From Gaoshiqia sediminis (GTDB lineage: Bacteria; Bacteroidota; Bacteroidia; Bacteroidales; Prolixibacteraceae), in the NCBI RefSeq assembly GCF_025907915.1, contig NZ_JAPAAF010000004.1, positions 62,001-126,000 on the forward strand: 64,000 nt of DNA. The letters are read 5' to 3'. The position numbers and the translations under genes were made by a program. Below the pieces are notes generated by a model, which saw only the letters and a program-made list of their open reading frames with translations, was not told the DNA's origin and searched no databases. This document shows, one piece after another, positions 34,650 through 43,722 of this stretch (the first letter of the stretch is position 1; each line of letters starts with the position of its first letter).

Positions 34650-35069
34650 ATGAAAAAGTACACCAATGTATTCGTATTACTAATGGTTGTGATTTCGACA
34701 GGTTTGTTATTGTCTTTCGCAACTGTACAGGACAAAAAGGACGGAGGCCCCTGGAACGTTCCTGAGAAGTATAAAACCATGCAAAATGCTCATAATGGGG
34801 ATGAGGGGCTGGTTAAAATCGGCAAAATGCACTACATCAAACATTGCAAGTCGTGCCACGGTGGCGACGGATTGGGCGACGGGCCAAAAGCCGCCAGCAT
34901 GAAAACCAAGATGAATTCGTTTAAAAGTGCTGAATTCCAATCTCAGAAGGATGGCGTAATTTATTATCAATCGTTTATCGGTCGCGACGAAATGCCAAAT
35001 TTTGAAAGTAAAATCCCGGACGATGAGGATCGCTGGGCGGTGGTAAATTACCTCAGAACGTTAAAATAG
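34650..35069 (+). CDS. Small monoheme c-type cytochrome
   Basis: A 139-residue protein with an N-terminal hydrophobic segment that is probably a signal anchor or signal peptide. One CxxCH (KSCHGGDGLGDGPKA) near residue 69, and a Met ligand in GRDEMPNFES, make it a class I His/Met cytochrome with relatively high potential. The closing DDEDRWAVVNYLRTLK helix is standard. It would be a periplasmic electron shuttle between the membrane-anchored heptaheme protein and the barrel complex. Start at ATG 34650. Confidence 0.9.
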   Translation: MKKYTNVFVLLMVVISTGLLLSFATVQDKKDGGPWNVPEKYKTMQNAHNGDEGLVKIGKMHYIKHCKSCHGGDGLGDGPKAASMKTKMNSFKSAEFQSQKDGVIYYQSFIGRDEMPNFESKIPDDEDRWAVVNYLRTLK

Positions 35070-35158
35070 TAACATGTTACAATTGTCCCCGGAATTGAAA
35101 GTCATTGGTTTGGGTGGAATGGTTTTCAATTCGGGGGCAATTGCTTAATTTTTTTGGT

Positions 35159-36097
35159 ATGCGATACTTCAAACTTTTGCTGATCTTTTCATTTATTGTT
35201 TTGTTTTCCGGGGAGGAAGCAATAGGATCAACTTTGCCGGAAGAGAGCAGACAGTGTCTGAAATGTCATGCCAATCAAACATATTCGTACTACAACGATT
35301 GGATTGAAGCCGAGCAGAAGAGGATGATGAATCCGTTTTATATCATTGACACCACCCTGTTTATTTCAGGTGTTCATGGTGGATTTAAGTGTTTCGACTG
35401 CCATTCGTCAGATTATGAAACCTATCCGCATGAGGCCGAACTAAAGCTGGAGCCACTGAGCACCTGTATCGATTGTCACGGAGGTGATGACACGTATGCG
35501 GATTTTCAGTTTGAACGCATAGAAGAAGAGTTTCAAAAAAGTGTGCATTACGAAATGGCCGGTGAGGCCTTTTCGTGTTCCAAGTGTCACAATCAGCATT
35601 ATTATACTCCGGTTACCCGGACAAGCCATACGGTCGGCGCCATTGTTAGCTACAGTAATGACATGTGCCTTTCGTGTCATGACAATACCTTAAAATACCA
35701 AACCGTGTCGGCCGGGCAAGGGCCTCAGTTGAAACAGGTTCATGATTGGCTCCCAAGCCAGGAGCGCCATTTTAAAAGTGTACGGTGTATCGATTGTCAT
35801 ACCGTGGTGATTGATTCGCTGATGGTTTCGCATAATATTATGAACAAATCGGAAGCTTTGCGCGATTGCAATGGCTGTCATTCATCCAATTCACTCTTGA
35901 AAGCGTCGTTGTACAAATATGAAAATCTTCAATCAAGGGCAAGTGATGGTTCACTTGGTTCGGTTTTTACAAACGAAGCATACATCATTGGCGCTAATCA
36001 AAATCCGTTGATGAAGCTTTTTAGTCTTTTACTGATCGGTTTCACGGTGTTGGGTATTGCCGCTCATTGGGTCTTGCGAGTTCTAAAAAAGAAATAA
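35159..36097 (+). CDS. Heptaheme c-type cytochrome with C-terminal membrane anchor
   Basis: A 312-residue exported protein. The signal peptide is MRYFKLLLIFSFIVLFSG. Seven CxxCH motifs follow in order: CLKCH, CFDCH, CIDCH, CSKCH, CLSCH, CIDCH and CNGCH, spread evenly over about residues 35-245. A single C-terminal helix (LFSLLLIGFTVLGIAAHWVL) followed by a Lys-rich end anchors it in the inner membrane with hemes outside. The cytochrome b gene starts two bases after its stop, a fixed pair. It plays the role that NapC/NrfH-type proteins play elsewhere, though it is not of that family. The ATG at 35159 fits a signal peptide better than upstream 35105. Confidence 0.9.
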   Translation: MRYFKLLLIFSFIVLFSGEEAIGSTLPEESRQCLKCHANQTYSYYNDWIEAEQKRMMNPFYIIDTTLFISGVHGGFKCFDCHSSDYETYPHEAELKLEPLSTCIDCHGGDDTYADFQFERIEEEFQKSVHYEMAGEAFSCSKCHNQHYYTPVTRTSHTVGAIVSYSNDMCLSCHDNTLKYQTVSAGQGPQLKQVHDWLPSQERHFKSVRCIDCHTVVIDSLMVSHNIMNKSEALRDCNGCHSSNSLLKASLYKYENLQSRASDGSLGSVFTNEAYIIGANQNPLMKLFSLLLIGFTVLGIAAHWVLRVLKKK

Positions 36098-36099
36098 CC

Positions 36100-36726
36100 A
36101 TGAATTCATCAAATCGAATCTATCTGTATCCGCTTTGGGTGCGAATTTGGCATGGTGTCAATGCCTTGGGGATTATTTTTTTAATCATCTCGGGTCTCCG
36201 AATGCAATATGCTGATGTTGACCTGTTTGGTTTCAGTTTTAAAACAGCGATTACGCTTCATAATGTAGCAGGAGTTTCCATTTCTGTAAACTACGTACTT
36301 TTCTTAATCGGTAATTTTGTCACAACCAATAAATATCACTACCGGGTTGAGTTGGACCAGTTGGTAGAAAAGCTAAAGCTTCAATCCAATTATTACTTGT
36401 CCGGTATTTTCACAAATGAACCAGCTCCATTCCCGGTCTCGCCTAAGCAGAAATTTAATCCGCTTCAGAAATACGTTTACATTGCTGTCATGTATGTGCT
36501 TGTTCCCTTACTAATTGTTACAGGTATTGCCTTGTTGTTTCCGGAGTTGATTGTTGAACGGATCTACTCCTTTAGCGGGATTTACCTGACTGCTTTGCTG
36601 CATGGGGCTATTGGCCTGTTTATTTTCATCTTCCTGATCATTCATTTGTATATTGCTTCGATGGGAAAAAATCCGTTGATTGCTTTCCGGAGTATGATTG
36701 ATGGGTTTCATGATGTGTCTCATTAA
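36100..36726 (+). CDS. Membrane cytochrome b (thiosulfate reductase/Ni-hydrogenase type)
   Basis: A 208-residue, four-helix inner-membrane protein with conserved His in WHGVNALG (helix 1), TLHNVAG (helix 2), LLHGAIG and IIHLYIA (helices 3 and 4), fitting two b hemes. Proteins of this type oxidise quinol and feed electrons to a partner on the outside. The partner is very likely the heptaheme cytochrome, whose stop lies two bases upstream. No catalytic subunit (for example a molybdopterin oxidoreductase) is encoded nearby. This is the last gene of the cluster, with a hairpin about 120 bases downstream. Confidence 0.9.
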   Translation: MNSSNRIYLYPLWVRIWHGVNALGIIFLIISGLRMQYADVDLFGFSFKTAITLHNVAGVSISVNYVLFLIGNFVTTNKYHYRVELDQLVEKLKLQSNYYLSGIFTNEPAPFPVSPKQKFNPLQKYVYIAVMYVLVPLLIVTGIALLFPELIVERIYSFSGIYLTALLHGAIGLFIFIFLIIHLYIASMGKNPLIAFRSMIDGFHDVSH

Positions 36727-36849
36727 GGTTTCAGAATTATTTATTGCTCACTTTTATCTCAGGATACTGCAAGATTGCTGCGTGATCATAAATTGGCTCG
36801 TTGTTTCAATGGCTTTCTGGTTCAAAATTTTTGATACTTTGGGTTATTA

Positions 36850-36896
36850 TAAGCCGCTTATTTCTTTCGGTTGCGAAGAAACAGGCGGTTTGTTTC
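36850..36896 (+). terminator. Probable terminator after the cytochrome cluster
   Basis: Imperfect 15-bp hairpin (AGCCGCTTATTTCTT paired with AAGAAACAGGCGGTT; 7-base loop plus mismatches) followed by TGTTTCTGATTTCT. It is about 125 bases past the cytochrome b stop. Confidence 0.5.
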
Positions 36897-37219
36897 TGAT
36901 TTCTGGCATTGCTTCTTAGTCTGCTTTATTTCTCAGATGGGAAAATGTCGTTGACTTCTCATTTTAATTTTCCTCATTGAATTTTCACATGCCATACGTT
37001 GAGTCATAGATCCCGCATTTTATTTTTGGAAATTATTTGAGATTTGGCTGCTGTTTGATTGAATTTCGAGGTGCAGACTACTCCAAGTTACCGGTGAAAA
37101 TTTTATTCGTTTCTTGTTTTATTGAAGTTTTATCAGTAAAAAGAGTTTGATATTAAGCGTGTTATCGTGTGTTGTTGAAATGATTTTTAATTTGTTGATA
37201 TACTTTAATATAGAATTCT

Positions 37220-37227
37220 TATTTTTG
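37220..37227 (+). promoter_or_regulatory. Promoter -7 element upstream of the OmpA gene
   Basis: TATTTTTG, perfect TAnnTTTG, with TTG 22 bases upstream (37195-37197). It is about 390 bases before the ATG, implying a long leader unless a nearer promoter (TATTTTTG at 37468-37475) is used. Confidence 0.45.
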
Positions 37228-37614
37228 CTTTTGTAAAATACTTTTATTTTAGTATATTTTGAACGTCATATTTGTTTTATTTCAATCGGCTATGTTTGAA
37301 CATTGTTGAAGAAATTCCAAGTGAATGAGAGACATAATGAAGAGGGGGTTGTTTTGTTTCTACTAGATGTTACAGATGCTGGTTGGCTAATAAAAAGGAT
37401 GACAACAAGGAGTATGGGAGCGAAGATGATATATTGGAGTTGAAAATCTGTTAGTTCGAATGTATATTATTTTTGGCTTGATTATTGATAGAGAGGAGTC
37501 TTTATTTGCTGTCTATTTGGAAAAAAATTAAGACCAATACAATAGGTTTAGCGTTTGAGATTTTAAAGTGAATATATTTTCTAATTATTCGAATTAATAA
37601 TTAATTATAGATCT

Positions 37615-38790
37615 ATGAAAAAAGCAATTTTACTTTTTGTTGTTCTGGGCCTGTTGAGTGGATTGAGTTATGCTCAGGAAGCTAAGTTTAATAAATGGTC
37701 CTTGGAAGGTGGTATTGGCTTAACAAAACCTTTTGAAAATTTCGAGCAAGGTTTTCGTTCTGCAACACCTGATTTTCTGGCTACCGAATTGGGTGTTCGG
37801 TATATGATTAGTGAGTATTTTGGACTTAAACTGGGGTTGGGCTACAATCAGTTTTCCGAAGCTGATAACAGCCAGGATTTTACCTCTGATCAATATCGAG
37901 TTGATCTGCAAGGAGTAGTTAACCTGGGACGGTTGATGAAATTTGAAAGTTGGACAAAAACTTTTAACCTGTTGGCCCATGGTGGTGTAGGTGTTGGTAA
38001 GTTGGAATACGATCTTAACCCAAATGCGAAAGACAAGGTTGGTATTCTCCTTGCCGGTGCAACTGCTCAGGTGAGATTATCCCCACGGGTATCGTTGAAC
38101 ATTGATGGTACTGCCATGAGCAATATCCGTCAAAACTTGTCTTTTGATGGTACGGGCCCTGGAAGCGAGCATAATTTAGGGATTGTCTTTAACGGGACAG
38201 TAGGTTTATCGATATCTCTGGGCAAAAATAAATCACATGCTGATTGGTACTTACGCGAGAATGAGGCCATTAATCAAATTGACCTGAAAATTGCTGATCT
38301 TGACAAACGTGTTAAAGATTTGGAAGACAACACTGCCAGCAAACAAGACCTGAAAAAGACACAAGACGGAGTAGATGATTTAAGCAAAGAAGTGGACGCA
38401 CTGAAAGACAAATTGGATACACCTCCTGCTACTTATGAGGACTTTTTGAAAAAGATGGTGAACGATGGTTATATCAATATCTATTTCGACTTCAACAGTG
38501 CTAAAGTAAATCAATCATCAGTTGTTTCTGTTGGTTTCCTGAAGACCTATCTGCAGAAAAATGCAGGTGTACAGGTTGATGTATTGGGATACGCTGACGA
38601 ACTGGGAAGTGACGGTTACAATCAGAAGCTTTCAGAACAACGCGCCCAGGCAGCTGCAAAATTGTTGGCTGAATCTGGCATTGAACAGTCAAGGTTGAAC
38701 GCTGTAGGCAAAGGTGAAGACACAAGTGTTGACAAGAGTTCGGCTCAGGCCCGTCAAATGGCCAGAAGAGTAAGTTTTGTCGTGAAATAA
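37615..38790 (+). CDS. OmpA family outer-membrane protein
   Basis: A 391-residue protein. Signal peptide (MKKAILLFVVLGLLSGLSYAQ), then an N-terminal beta-barrel-like domain (about 25-205), a charged coiled-coil stretch (AINQIDLKIADLDKRVKDLE, 218-270), and a C-terminal OmpA peptidoglycan-binding domain (about 285-391; INIYFDFNSAKVNQSS, GYADELGSDGYNQKLSEQRA, and a closing RRVSFVV). It ties the outer membrane to peptidoglycan. It is monocistronic with a strong terminator. Confidence 0.93.
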   Translation: MKKAILLFVVLGLLSGLSYAQEAKFNKWSLEGGIGLTKPFENFEQGFRSATPDFLATELGVRYMISEYFGLKLGLGYNQFSEADNSQDFTSDQYRVDLQGVVNLGRLMKFESWTKTFNLLAHGGVGVGKLEYDLNPNAKDKVGILLAGATAQVRLSPRVSLNIDGTAMSNIRQNLSFDGTGPGSEHNLGIVFNGTVGLSISLGKNKSHADWYLRENEAINQIDLKIADLDKRVKDLEDNTASKQDLKKTQDGVDDLSKEVDALKDKLDTPPATYEDFLKKMVNDGYINIYFDFNSAKVNQSSVVSVGFLKTYLQKNAGVQVDVLGYADELGSDGYNQKLSEQRAQAAAKLLAESGIEQSRLNAVGKGEDTSVDKSSAQARQMARRVSFVVK

Positions 38791-38833
38791 TTGCTGACTA
38801 TTTGATTGCACAATCGTGCCATAAAACGTATAA

Positions 38834-38870
38834 AAAATGCCTTGGTTCAGACGAGCCAAGGCATTTTATT
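38834..38870 (+). terminator. Terminator after the OmpA gene
   Basis: A 12-bp stem AAAATGCCTTGG/CCAAGGCATTTT, followed by a T-rich run. It can also serve the converging M16 peptidase gene. Confidence 0.9.
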
Positions 38871-38892
38871 TTTGGGATGGATTGGTTGTAAA

Positions 38893-40170
38893 TTAATTTT
38901 TTCCGGCAATCACGGTGTAAAATGAATCAGCAGTAAAATACGTTTTCGCCAAACGCATCAGTTGTGAAGGCGATACATGAAGCAAGGTTTGGTAGTAATC
39001 ATCATAAAAACGGTAATTCAGCCCAAAATCGTGTACGTTTCGGAACGTTTGAGCCAGCGCAAAAGGACCATCCAGATCGCGTATAAATTCCCCCAGCAGA
39101 TACTGACGGACTCGTTCCAGTTCATCATCGCTTACCGGTTGCTGACACAGCAATTCAATTTCATGGAAGATCTCGTTCAAGGTAGCTTTTTCGTAACTTT
39201 TATCCACCTCCGTGGCAATGGTGAGGTAGCCGGCCTCGTTTAAGCTAAAAAAGCTGGCCCCGATTCCGTATGTGTACCCTTTTTCTTCGCGGATATTTGC
39301 CATCAGCCTTGAACTGAAATAACCGCCCAAGAGTGTCACCAGGATTTGCAACGGCAAATAATCGGGATGTTCTTTCCCGACCAAAATCTTGCCTACCCTA
39401 ATGGCCGACTGAATGGCATCGGGTTTTGAAACATGCAATAACTTGGTTGGCGAGTTCGACGGTTGAAATGTAGCTGGCTCTGCTGGCTCTTGTTTCCAGT
39501 CGGACCCGCCAAAATATCGGTTGATCAATTCGGTAAGCCCTTCATCAAAACGACCGGCAACTAAAATCTCGCAATTGCCGGCATGGTAAAAATGGCGGTG
39601 AAAGTCAATCAATGATTGAAGTTGCAGTGAATCAAAATCTTCTTTTTTAACGGTTTGGGCATACGGATGTCCGTCGCCGAACAACAGTTCCGAAAACTTT
39701 TTCTGACACAGCACTTTCACTTTTTCATTTTCCAGCAGAAAACGTTGTTTGCGGCGTTGTACGAGTGTTTCGAATTCATTTTCCGGGAAAAGTGGGTTCT
39801 TCAGAAAATCTTCGACAACAGGTAACAAACGCGGTAAATGGCGTGTGAGGCTGATCAGGCTGACGGTGCCATAATGCTGATCGGCCATGAGTTGCAGGTA
39901 TGCGCCATGAAAGTCCATAATCTCTGCGGTTTGCGCAGCCGAATACTGTTGGCTCCCTTCCTGTAGCATGGCATTGCACATGGCTGCCTGCAGTTGTACT
40001 TCCTGTTGCCAGGTGCCGGCCTTGAAAATGAAATCGATTTTACACACTTCCTGTGTGCCAGCATGCAATAAAAACAGGGGCACACCATTGTCTAGCGTTC
40101 TTTTTTCGGGTGGAATGAATAATGGTTTGTCAATATTCCTGATGGTGGGTGCTATTTCTCTGTTGATCAT
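38893..40170 (-). CDS. M16 family peptidase-like subunit lacking HxxEH
   Basis: A 425-residue protein of the M16 (pitrilysin/processing peptidase) fold. The usual zinc motif is absent; the equivalent stretch reads AAMCNAMLQEGS. It keeps the substrate-binding REEKGYTYGIGASFF motif (with the Arg-Tyr pair) in its second half. This matches the non-catalytic partner of bacterial two-subunit M16 peptidases. Start at 40170 overlaps the stop of the upstream catalytic subunit in an ATGA arrangement, so the two are made together. Probably works with it as a heterodimer. Confidence 0.9.
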   Translation of the reverse strand: MINREIAPTIRNIDKPLFIPPEKRTLDNGVPLFLLHAGTQEVCKIDFIFKAGTWQQEVQLQAAMCNAMLQEGSQQYSAAQTAEIMDFHGAYLQLMADQHYGTVSLISLTRHLPRLLPVVEDFLKNPLFPENEFETLVQRRKQRFLLENEKVKVLCQKKFSELLFGDGHPYAQTVKKEDFDSLQLQSLIDFHRHFYHAGNCEILVAGRFDEGLTELINRYFGGSDWKQEPAEPATFQPSNSPTKLLHVSKPDAIQSAIRVGKILVGKEHPDYLPLQILVTLLGGYFSSRLMANIREEKGYTYGIGASFFSLNEAGYLTIATEVDKSYEKATLNEIFHEIELLCQQPVSDDELERVRQYLLGEFIRDLDGPFALAQTFRNVHDFGLNYRFYDDYYQTLLHVSPSQLMRLAKTYFTADSFYTVIAGKN

Positions 40171-41405
40171 GATTTTGCCAGGTAATTTAGTTGAGAACAA
40201 TTTTCGGGGTGAAATAATTTTTGAGCCGTTTGCATCAAATCCGCCGGAGTAACAGACCGGTAGATGTCCAGCTGTTCATTAATCAGTTCTGCCTTCCCGA
40301 TGTTCTCAAATGTGGCCAGTTCCTGGGCCATATTCAGGTAATTCATTTGCGAATAGACGTGGTTGGCCTCAATCTTGTTCTTTACTTTCTCCAGTTCAGC
40401 TGTCGGAACCAGTTGGTTTTGCAGTTTATGCAGTTCCTGCCAAACGGCTTTTTGTGCTTTTTCGATGCTTACCTGCTGGGCCAGTTTGCCCGACACCAAA
40501 AATAAGCCAGGATCATGATCGCCCGAAATGTAAGCATCTAACTCGACAAACAATCGTTCCTCCTTCACCAGTTTTTGGTAAAGGCGGGAGGAGTTCCCGT
40601 TTGAAAGTACATCCGAAATGATATCGCAAATGTAATATTCCCGGCTTTTGCGGTCATCCATGTGGAAGGCCAGGTAGAGGGCTGTATCGGGTACCGGCCG
40701 TTCCACCGTTTTCTCGCGGAAAGCGGTTTGGACGGGCTCTACAGGCAATGCGGGTTTTTGCACCTTCCGATTGGGAATTTGGCCAAACCATTTTTCTGCC
40801 AACCGTAAACTTTCATCGATATCCACATTTCCACTCAGTACCAGCACTGCGTTGTCGGGGGCATAAAAGCGGTAAAAAAACGATTTCACATCGTCCAGGC
40901 TGGCATCGGCGATGTGGTTGATCTCTTTTCCGATGGTGGGCCAATTGTAGGGATGTACCCGGTACGCCAGTTCACGGATCAATGCCCAAACATCGCCGTA
41001 AGGTTGGTTCAGGTTTCGTTGCTTAAATTCCTCGATTACCACGTTTCGTTGCACATTCAGGCTGTCTTCCGAAAAATCGAGTTCCAGCATACGGTCCGAT
41101 TCCAGCCAAAAACCGGTTTCCAGATTGGCTTTTGGAATTGTCAGGTAATAGTTTGTTAAATCGTTCGTTGTGTAAGCGTTATTTTCGCCACCTGCCCGTT
41201 GAAGGGGTAAATCGTAGTCGGGAATATGTTTCGATCCTCCAAACATCAGGTGTTCAAATAAATGTGCAAAACCGGTTCGATTTGGATCTTCGTGTTTGGC
41301 ACCAACGTGGTAACACACATCCACGGCTGCCATAGGCGTGGAGTAATCTGGATACACGATCACCTGCAATCCGTTATCCAGTTTATGTCGGTAAAATTGA
41401 ATCAT
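40167..41405 (-). CDS. M16 family zinc peptidase, catalytic subunit
   Basis: A 412-residue M16 peptidase. It has the inverted zinc motif HLFEH (in TGFAHLFEHLMFGGS) and the downstream Glu in NVVIEEFKQR. The N-terminal YRHKLDNGLQVIVYPDYST segment is standard. It degrades peptides in a closed chamber formed with the partner subunit encoded next. No signal peptide is visible, so it should be cytosolic. It starts three bases after the nmo gene, so nmo, this gene and its partner form one operon. Confidence 0.93.
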   Translation of the reverse strand: MIQFYRHKLDNGLQVIVYPDYSTPMAAVDVCYHVGAKHEDPNRTGFAHLFEHLMFGGSKHIPDYDLPLQRAGGENNAYTTNDLTNYYLTIPKANLETGFWLESDRMLELDFSEDSLNVQRNVVIEEFKQRNLNQPYGDVWALIRELAYRVHPYNWPTIGKEINHIADASLDDVKSFFYRFYAPDNAVLVLSGNVDIDESLRLAEKWFGQIPNRKVQKPALPVEPVQTAFREKTVERPVPDTALYLAFHMDDRKSREYYICDIISDVLSNGNSSRLYQKLVKEERLFVELDAYISGDHDPGLFLVSGKLAQQVSIEKAQKAVWQELHKLQNQLVPTAELEKVKNKIEANHVYSQMNYLNMAQELATFENIGKAELINEQLDIYRSVTPADLMQTAQKLFHPENCSQLNYLAKS

Positions 41406-41408
41406 TGT

Positions 41409-42371
41409 TTAGAATGAAAAGTTAGATCCGTCAATAAGTTCATGTCGGGCCTGTTCATATTCACTAATCAGGTTGTGCATGATTTCTTTTACGCTGGGAA
41501 TATCGTTAAGTATGGCCGAAACCTGGCCGATTTCCAGTTCTCCTTCATTCAAATCGCCCTCGAACATGCCTTTTTTTGCGCGGCCCCGTCCCAATAATTG
41601 CCGTAGTTCTTCTTCCGGCGCGCCCCGCAGTTCTGCCTCGTTGACCCGTCTGAAAAACTCATTTTTAATCAGCCGGACTGGAGCCAGTTTTTTCAGGGCC
41701 AGTTTGGTACTGCCTTCACCTAAACCAACCACTAATTTCTTAAACTCGATGTGGGCCGACGATTCCTGTGAAATGGCGAAGCGTGATCCGATCTGTACGC
41801 CTTCTGCTCCGAGGGCCATGGCAGCCAGCATGGATCGTCCGCAGCCAATCCCACCGGCTGCCATCAGCGGTAAACTTGTTGCTTTTCGAACTGAAGGGAT
41901 GAGGGCCAAGGTCGTTGTTTCGTCGCGTCCATTGTGACCGCCAGCTTCAAAACCCTCTGCAACGATAGCATCCACATCGGCTTCTTCGCATTTCCGGGCA
42001 AAATAGGAGCTGGCAATTACATGGGACACCTTGATACCTCGCTGATGGAGCCAATTGGTCCATGCTTTGGGGCTGCCCGCCGACGTAAACACGATTGGTA
42101 CTTTTTCTGCCGCGATAATCTCCATAATGGTTTCCAGCTCGGGGTAAAACAAGGGCACATTCACACCATAAGGTTTGTCTGTCGCCTTTTTTGTTTTTTG
42201 AATGTGCTCCAGTAAGGTTTCCGGATGCATCGATCCGGCTCCTAACAGACCCAGTCCGCCGTGATTACTTACGGCCGAGGCCAATTTCCATCCACTGCAC
42301 CATACCATACCTCCTTGAACAATCGGGTATTTAATATTGAATAAGGTTGTTATTCTGTTTTTTGTGTTCAT
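41409..42371 (-). CDS. Nitronate monooxygenase family FMN protein
   Basis: A 320-residue FMN barrel of the nitronate monooxygenase/FabK (2-nitropropane dioxygenase) group. Motifs: PIVQGGMVWCSG at the start, PIVFTSAGSPK, AEGFEAGGHNGRDE with the catalytic His, and AAGGIGCGRSMLAAMALGAEGVQIGSRF for phosphate binding. Members oxidise nitronates or act as enoyl-ACP reductase. The C-terminal 70 residues are helical and cannot decide between these. The start has AGAAAGG directly upstream of the ATG. First gene of an operon with two M16 peptidases. Confidence 0.88.
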   Translation of the reverse strand: MNTKNRITTLFNIKYPIVQGGMVWCSGWKLASAVSNHGGLGLLGAGSMHPETLLEHIQKTKKATDKPYGVNVPLFYPELETIMEIIAAEKVPIVFTSAGSPKAWTNWLHQRGIKVSHVIASSYFARKCEEADVDAIVAEGFEAGGHNGRDETTTLALIPSVRKATSLPLMAAGGIGCGRSMLAAMALGAEGVQIGSRFAISQESSAHIEFKKLVVGLGEGSTKLALKKLAPVRLIKNEFFRRVNEAELRGAPEEELRQLLGRGRAKKGMFEGDLNEGELEIGQVSAILNDIPSVKEIMHNLISEYEQARHELIDGSNFSF

Positions 42372-42639
42372 CCTTTCTGTTTTTTGTAACCCATATCACC
42401 GCATTTTCATCAGCCTATGGTTTGAATTGTAAATTTGTTGCTTTAAATTTTTATCGAAAATTGATCCGTGCCAACGAAGTGACTTCATTCTATAAATTGA
42501 ATTAACCGACAATCGTTGATGGGAAAAAGTAAATCGATGGGCAAAGTTAGCAGAAAATGAAATACTGATGGGCAGATGATTGATTTATGAATAAAGGGAA
42601 GCGACAGATTTTTGGGGATTGCAGTGACTGAAATCGACC

Positions 42640-43722
42640 CTATCCTTCAAAGTGTTTCGTTTTTAGGTGCAGATCGCGCTGGGGGAATGGAATTTCCACG
42701 TTGTTTTTGCGGAATTCGTCGTCGATTACAAAACGCAGGTCGCTTTTGATGTTTTCAACCAAAAAGTCATTGACCGTCCAAAAATAGAGCTGGAAATCAA
42801 GGGATGACTCTCCAAAATCATTGAAACGGACAAATGGTTTTGGTGCACGGGCAATCTGCTTATGCCCATCGGCCGCGGCCAGCAAAATCCGTTCAACCAA
42901 ACGGACATCGGAGCCGTAGGCAACCCCAACATTCACATGAAACCGTGTCGCATCATCGTTGTGTGTCCAGTTGATGATTTTTTCGCCGGTGAAGCGTGAG
43001 TTTGGCACGATAATTACCACATTGTCGCGGGTGAGCACTTTCGAAACCCGCAGCCCGATTTCAAGAACCCGGCCCACAACACCTTCTACTTCCACCACAT
43101 CATCTACTTCGATAGAGCCATCAAACAAGATGATAATCCCGGAGAAGAAATCGTTGAATATATGCTGTAGCCCAAAACCAACACCGACCAATAAGGCCGA
43201 TACACTGGCTATTACCAAGGTCATCCGGAAACCCAACGAACTAATAATGATGGTAAACCCAACCATCCAAATCAGATATTTAATAATTTGAATGAACGAT
43301 TTTCCTCTTCCGCGGTCCATTTTTTTCCGCTCAATGCGCAGATCCATCAGGTATTCGCTAACAAAGGCGAAAATGCGGATGAAGTAGATGATGACGAAAA
43401 TGATGAACAGATTTGCTATTTTGACCGTGAATTTTTCGGTGGTAAAGAGTGGGTGCTGCAGAATGGTTTGGTAGTTAATTCGGAGTACTTCAAGCAGTAA
43501 AATCAAGGCAATAAACCAGGTAATGGCCCGGATTCCTTGTCTCAAAAAATGCGAAAACCTTTCCGGTACCTGGTTTCTTTTACTGTATCGGTCAAGAAGG
43601 CGAATGCTTAGTTGGTTGACAATAATTGCCACTGCAAGTATCACAAAGAAAAGTATGATTTGCCACAACGAGTAACTGGCATCTCCTAATCGAAATATTT
43701 CCAGATTTTTCATTTCAATCAT
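42640..43722 (-). CDS. MscS family mechanosensitive ion channel
   Basis: A 360-residue inner-membrane channel with about four N-terminal helices and the MscS pore-helix/beta-domain region (LVGVGFGLQHIFNDFFSGIIILFDGSIEVDD, the family signature in two halves), then a cytosolic vestibule domain. It releases solutes on hypo-osmotic shock. Its start (43722) overlaps the end of cdaA by 8 bases (ATG 43713 is an alternative just after the cdaA stop). In an operon with a c-di-AMP synthase, it hints at osmotic control, since c-di-AMP commonly governs K+ and osmolyte balance. Confidence 0.9.
   Translation of the reverse strand: MIEMKNLEIFRLGDASYSLWQIILFFVILAVAIIVNQLSIRLLDRYSKRNQVPERFSHFLRQGIRAITWFIALILLLEVLRINYQTILQHPLFTTEKFTVKIANLFIIFVIIYFIRIFAFVSEYLMDLRIERKKMDRGRGKSFIQIIKYLIWMVGFTIIISSLGFRMTLVIASVSALLVGVGFGLQHIFNDFFSGIIILFDGSIEVDDVVEVEGVVGRVLEIGLRVSKVLTRDNVVIIVPNSRFTGEKIINWTHNDDATRFHVNVGVAYGSDVRLVERILLAAADGHKQIARAPKPFVRFNDFGESSLDFQLYFWTVNDFLVENIKSDLRFVIDDEFRKNNVEIPFPQRDLHLKTKHFEG

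Larger units (their letters stand above)
36727..37614. other. 888-bp AT-rich gene-free region before the OmpA gene
   Basis: No frame with protein-like composition. It contains the probable terminator of the cytochrome cluster (36850-36896), and a promoter -7 element (37220-37227), with a second TATTTTTG at 37468-37475. The A+T content rises sharply from about 37000. Frames on both strands here are short and rich in Phe, Leu and Ile as expected from AT-rich sequence. Otherwise I see nothing in it. Confidence 0.6.

Noticed and set aside
36698-36919. 73-residue frame after the cytochrome b gene
   Set aside because: Starts inside the cytochrome b gene, runs through the terminator-like hairpin and has no start signal.
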